Assembly: GCA_903922325.1 (NCBI GenBank)
Contig: CAIXTG010000013.1
Span: forward strand, 1 to 7,449
Direction of reading: 5' to 3'
DNA: 7,449 nt
Source of the DNA: an uncultured Actinomycetes bacterium
GTDB lineage: Bacteria > Actinomycetota > Actinomycetes > Nanopelagicales > Nanopelagicaceae
The notes under the pieces were generated by a model, which was not told the origin of the DNA, searched no databases, and was given only the letters and a program-made list of their open reading frames with translations. The position numbers and the translations under genes are program-made. This document shows positions 5,541-7,449 of this stretch, in pieces. The stretch's first letter is position 1. Each line of letters opens with the position of its first letter.

Positions 5541-5585
5541 AAGCAAAGCAAACGACCCGCAACGATGTTCTCGCTGCGGGTCGTT
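5541..5585 (-). terminator. Intrinsic terminator after the zinc-ribbon gene
   Basis: On the minus strand a long stem pairs 5575-5585 with 5551-5561 (11 bp). One mismatch, three more pairs and a 5-nt loop follow, and then a T-rich tail TGCTTTGCTT (5550-5541). It begins 24 nt after the stop codon at 5610. It separates the zinc-ribbon gene from the ThiF-like gene, which must then have its own promoter in 5407-5540, where no clear -10/-35 pair was recognised. Confidence 0.8.
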
Positions 5586-5609
5586 CGATAAAACTATTGG
5601 TGAAAAAGA

Positions 5610-5771
5610 TTACTGAGCTTTGCCAAGGATGCGATTGACCTTGGTGCCACAGACTGGGCAAATGCCCTGTGCCATGCGACGACCAGAGTCGGAAACCTTT
5701 ACAGTTCCTTCAAAATCACGCTTCTCTTTGCACTTAACGCAGTAAGCGTCACCTTTGTATGTCTCTGCCAT
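5610..5771 (-). CDS. DUF5679-like small zinc-ribbon protein (53 aa)
   Basis: A 53-residue product starting MAETYKGDAYCVKCKEKR. Two CxxC knuckles, C11/C14 and C38/C41, form a classic zinc ribbon, with a basic, Gly-containing linker (VSDSGRRMAQG) between them. The size and layout match the short actinobacterial DUF5679 proteins, whose function is not established; binding to nucleic acid or to a partner protein is a guess based on the fold. The ATG is well fixed by GGAGG (5778-5782) 6 nt upstream, the best ribosome binding site in the window. The gene stands alone between a 143-nt upstream gap containing an inverted repeat and its own terminator, so it is probably a separate, well-translated unit. 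Confidence 0.88.
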   Translation of the reverse strand: MAETYKGDAYCVKCKEKRDFEGTVKVSDSGRRMAQGICPVCGTKVNRILGKAQ

Positions 5772-5853
5772 GTGAAGCCTCCAATCGACGCGAGCATTTG
5801 TCGATGGAATTCGACGAAATTTACTTGCGTGCAGGCTTTACGATACCCCCGCT

Positions 5854-5881
5854 CACGCTCAATCTGGGGTTTCTGAGCGTG
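5854..5881. repeat. 8-bp perfect inverted repeat upstream of zinc-ribbon gene
   Basis: CACGCTCA (5854-5861) and TGAGCGTG (5874-5881) are separated by 12 nt. The repeat lies about 85 nt upstream of the zinc-ribbon start and just beyond the end of the YgjP-type gene. It has no T-run on either side, so it is not a standard terminator. It could be an operator or an mRNA 3' hairpin. Confidence 0.4.
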
Positions 5882-5914
5882 GTTTGTGGGAAGTTTTTTA
5901 GGCGCGCCTAGGCC

Positions 5915-6538
5915 TTATTTCAGCTCAGGCGGTGCTAGATCGCTCTCGGCCAGCTCGTAACCATCGAGATAGGCCTGAGCTTTCTCGGCATCGGGGTAGG
6001 CGGCAAGAATTCGCTGGAAATCGGCGCCGTGGTCGAAAAAGCGCAGGTGAATCGCTTCATGGAAGAGGACATAGTCCTGCACGTAGGCTGGGGCAAACCT
6101 AAGGCGATCTGAGATTCGGATGCTCCGGTCGATGCCGGTGCAAGATCCCCAGCGCTCACGCATCTGGCGCCAGTCAATACTGGCCGGGCGTTCAGTGATT
6201 TCGGGGGCGTAGGCCTCGATTAGGGCCACGGTGCGGGCGATCAGAGCCGATTCAGATGGGGTTCGGTCTTTTTCTGCACTACGAATTCGTTCGACCATCT
6301 CAGGGACAATCGATCTCTCGTCAGCTTTACTCATTCGGGCTGGGATCGAAACTACTATCTGTCCACCTTGGCGATATGCTGAAATATTTTTCTTCCGTCG
6401 CTTAGAACGAATGACCACGATTTCGCCTTGGTCAACCCCTGGCAAAGTTGGTGCAATTTCAAGAGAAGTATCAACTACAGGTTTAGTTATTTGCGATTCA
6501 GTAATTGAAAATAAATCGATATTTTCAGATGAATTCAT
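5915..6538 (-). CDS. YgjP/DUF45-type zinc metallopeptidase
   Basis: A 207-residue cytoplasmic protein with a C-terminal YgjP-like (DUF45, M48-related) peptidase domain. The zinc motif HEAIH (160-164) is followed by H170 as the likely third ligand, and the family's WGSC motif is at 130-133. IRISDRLRFAP and VQDYVLFHEAIH are also typical of the group. The N-terminal 40 residues are acidic and not conserved in any way I recognise; the basic RSKRRKKNISAYR stretch (44-56) begins the domain. The ATG at 6538 is chosen over an upstream TTG at 6544 because a TACCTT -10 box ends 6 nt before it, implying a leaderless start. The 3' two-thirds of the gene is about 61% G+C, while the first 180 nt is about 38%. 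The catalytic residues are intact. The substrate is unknown; some YgjP relatives are linked to type I restriction loci, but none is present here. Confidence 0.88.
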   Translation of the reverse strand: MNSSENIDLFSITESQITKPVVDTSLEIAPTLPGVDQGEIVVIRSKRRKKNISAYRQGGQIVVSIPARMSKADERSIVPEMVERIRSAEKDRTPSESALIARTVALIEAYAPEITERPASIDWRQMRERWGSCTGIDRSIRISDRLRFAPAYVQDYVLFHEAIHLRFFDHGADFQRILAAYPDAEKAQAYLDGYELAESDLAPPELK

Positions 6539-6572
6539 AAGCAAAAGGTAGCGTGAAAGTAGTTCATTACAA
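6539..6572 (-). promoter_or_regulatory. Leaderless promoter of the YgjP-type gene
   Basis: On the minus strand TTGTAA (6572-6567) and TACCTT (6550-6545) are separated by 16 nt and resemble SigA -35 and -10 boxes. The -10 box ends 6 nt before the ATG at 6538, and no Shine-Dalgarno sequence lies between them. This fits a leaderless mRNA and fixes the start codon. Confidence 0.58.
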
Positions 6573-6587
6573 GGAAAAGAATCACTT

Positions 6588-6720
6588 TGTCAATCTGAGA
6601 GTCGGTTGATTCAGATTGAAAACTTCGTTAAGTTCACGCTTACGAATTCCTCGGATAACAGTTTTATATCTGCAAGGGGAAGGCAGATATTTAACAGCGA
6701 CCGGGGACTTCGCTTTTTTA
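6588..6720 (+). ncRNA. Candidate structured small RNA with intrinsic terminator
   Basis: In the gap between the DUF2342 and YgjP genes the plus strand can form four hairpins in series. These are a 9-bp stem (6590-6598 with 6611-6619), AACTT/AAGTT (6621-6634), a perfect 8-bp ATATCTGC/GCAGATAT stem with a purine loop (6666-6690), and AGCGA/TCGCT (6696-6714) followed by TTTTTT. The last has the form of a terminator only on the plus strand, although both flanking genes are on the minus strand. No protein-coding plus frame here looks real. No strong plus promoter was found; TTGTCA at 6587-6592 is one possible -35 box. On the minus strand the last two loops would show CCCC, faintly recalling actinobacterial 6C RNA, but a U-tract is missing in that direction. 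It resembles no RNA family I can name. Confidence 0.4.
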
Positions 6721-6727
6721 TTCTTGT

Positions 6728-6742
6728 CTTACTTAAAGTAAG
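6728..6742. repeat. 15-nt palindrome over the DUF2342 stop codon
   Basis: CTTACTT and AAGTAAG flank a single central base (6735) and overlap the TAA stop of the DUF2342 gene. It can form a short hairpin at the mRNA 3' end but is not followed by a T-run, so it is at best an imperfect terminator. Confidence 0.35.
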
Positions 6743-7449
6743 CCACTCAAATCATCTGGCACTTCAACGCTTGCTAAATAAAGCTGCGGATTAAGCAACT
6801 CTTCTTGAGTTGGCAAGATGCCAGACCAAATCTTGTCGCGAGTTGAGATATTGCTGAGTTCAGAAATTGATCGCCAGAAAGCACTTGCTTCGCGCGCTAA
6901 CCGAGGGGATACCTCTAGCCCGAGCAGTGAAGAAAATAGTTGCTTGGTTGGCGCATTCGTTACGCGATGACGACGCAAAGTTTCGCGCAACTTTTCTAAA
7001 TTAGGCAATCGTTCACCAGCTGCAGTTGTGACAACTTCATCAACCCAGCCATCAATAAGAGCGAGTGCAACTTCAAGTTTTGTTAACGCAGCTTTCTGCG
7101 CATCTGATTCTTCGGGCGTGAATAAACCTTTATTGATTGCGTTGGCAAATGATTCTGGATTATTCAGATCAATCTCTGCTGAACTAAGTGCAGAAGTAGC
7201 TTGATCTTGAATTGCATCCATGTCGATTGTGATGCCGCGGCCATAATCAGTAATTGATTGGCGCAAATATGAAACTAACCAAGGGTTGTTATCAAATAGT
7301 CGAGCAATTGCAGCTTCGCGTAGTGCGTGGAATAAGCGAACTTCGGCAATCGGCACATCGAGATCTTGTGCCCACGCGTTAATGTTTTGCGGAATTAGCG
7401 CAGGGTGCGCAGGTGTAATTAGCGGCAAACCAACATCATGAATACCAGT
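6733..7449 (-). CDS. Zincin_2/DUF2342 family protein, 5' partial
   Basis: The C-terminal 238 residues of an actinobacterial zincin-like (DUF2342) protein. The frame is open to the right edge (the fragment begins TGIHDVGLPLITPAHPAL), so the start lies beyond the window; the family usually runs to roughly 350-470 residues. Recognisable family text includes the segment around DVPIAEVRLFHALREAAIARLF, NPWLVSYLRQSITDYGRGI, the Phe-Thr-Pro-Glu-Glu stretch, ALALIDGWVDEVV and LRETLRRHRV. The place where zincins carry HExxH reads REAAI (nt 7306-7320), with neither histidine, so peptidase activity is unlikely. I cannot tell whether that is specific to this organism or shared by this branch of the family. 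It belongs to the same minus-strand block as the YgjP, ThiF-like and ABC1 genes but is separated from the next gene by 194 nt. Confidence 0.82.
   Translation of the reverse strand, partial: TGIHDVGLPLITPAHPALIPQNINAWAQDLDVPIAEVRLFHALREAAIARLFDNNPWLVSYLRQSITDYGRGITIDMDAIQDQATSALSSAEIDLNNPESFANAINKGLFTPEESDAQKAALTKLEVALALIDGWVDEVVTTAAGERLPNLEKLRETLRRHRVTNAPTKQLFSSLLGLEVSPRLAREASAFWRSISELSNISTRDKIWSGILPTQEELLNPQLYLASVEVPDDLSGLL

Noticed and set aside
5899..5910. TAGGCGCGCCTA palindrome as terminator of the YgjP-type gene
   Set aside because: On the minus strand it is followed by A, not T, and its stem would be very short with almost no loop.
6666..6714. Minus-strand 6C-type RNA with C-rich loops
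   Set aside because: Each loop has only four consecutive C rather than six or more, and the U-tract is on the plus strand. Kept only as an alternative to check.
6606..6794. Plus-strand open frame of 62 codons across the DUF2342 stop
   Set aside because: It runs through the hairpins and terminator of the candidate RNA and into the antisense of DUF2342; there is no ribosome binding site or recognisable domain.
1..7449. CRISPR array, transposon, phage or toxin-antitoxin system
   Set aside because: No regularly spaced repeats, transposase, terminal inverted repeats, phage genes or paired small toxin/antitoxin frames were found.

Overview
The window looks like a piece of a small, moderately AT-rich actinobacterial chromosome. 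The clues are a WhiB-family regulator, a UvrD2-type helicase, the actinobacterial Zincin_2/DUF2342 protein, promoters with a TANNNT -10 box placed 6-7 nt before an ATG (leaderless mRNAs), and a tRNA-like gene without an encoded CCA. A freshwater acI/Nanopelagicales-like organism would fit, but this is inferred from composition and gene style, not from a database search. The gene neighbourhood resembles, from memory, the mycobacterial uvrD2 / whiB7 / ABC1-kinase / DUF2342 region, including the convergent orientation of whiB7 and the ABC1 gene.

Plus strand, left to right: the 3' part of a uvrD2-like helicase gene (2-1669, 5' end outside the window); a compact whiB7 control region (1670-2025); whiB7 (2026-2355) and its terminator; a tRNA-like gene with an abnormal anticodon arm (2517-2590) and its terminator; and a small two-helix membrane protein (2702-2887). 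Minus strand, reading leftwards from the right edge: a partial DUF2342 protein (7449-6733), a YgjP/DUF45 metallopeptidase (6538-5915), a DUF5679-like zinc-ribbon protein (5771-5610), a degenerate ThiF/E1-like protein (5406-4291) and an ABC1/AarF-family kinase-like protein (4229-2898). The last plus gene and the ABC1 gene converge with 10 nt between their stop codons.

The most interesting element is the whiB7 leader. An 11-bp all-A/T block touches a TTGCGT / TACTCT promoter, which opens directly onto the ATG of an uncatalogued 58-codon, alanine-rich leader ORF (14 Ala). The ORF is followed by a strong intrinsic terminator placed before whiB7. Codons 49-52 of the ORF can pair with the 5' arm of that terminator, giving a complete attenuation switch: promoter, sensor ORF, antiterminator, terminator, regulator. 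WhiB7 ends in a GRPR AT-hook, so the A/T block also suggests autoregulation. Ribosome-coupled whiB7/wblC leaders are known in mycobacteria and Streptomyces; this particular leader ORF and its pairing scheme are read here from sequence.

Other points worth attention are a series of four hairpins ending in a U-tract between the two metallopeptidase-family genes (possible plus-strand small RNA, 6588-6720), abrupt drops from about 61% to about 40% G+C inside both the helicase and the YgjP genes, and the absence of zinc-binding histidines at the expected position of the DUF2342 protein. No insertion sequence, CRISPR array or prophage was seen.
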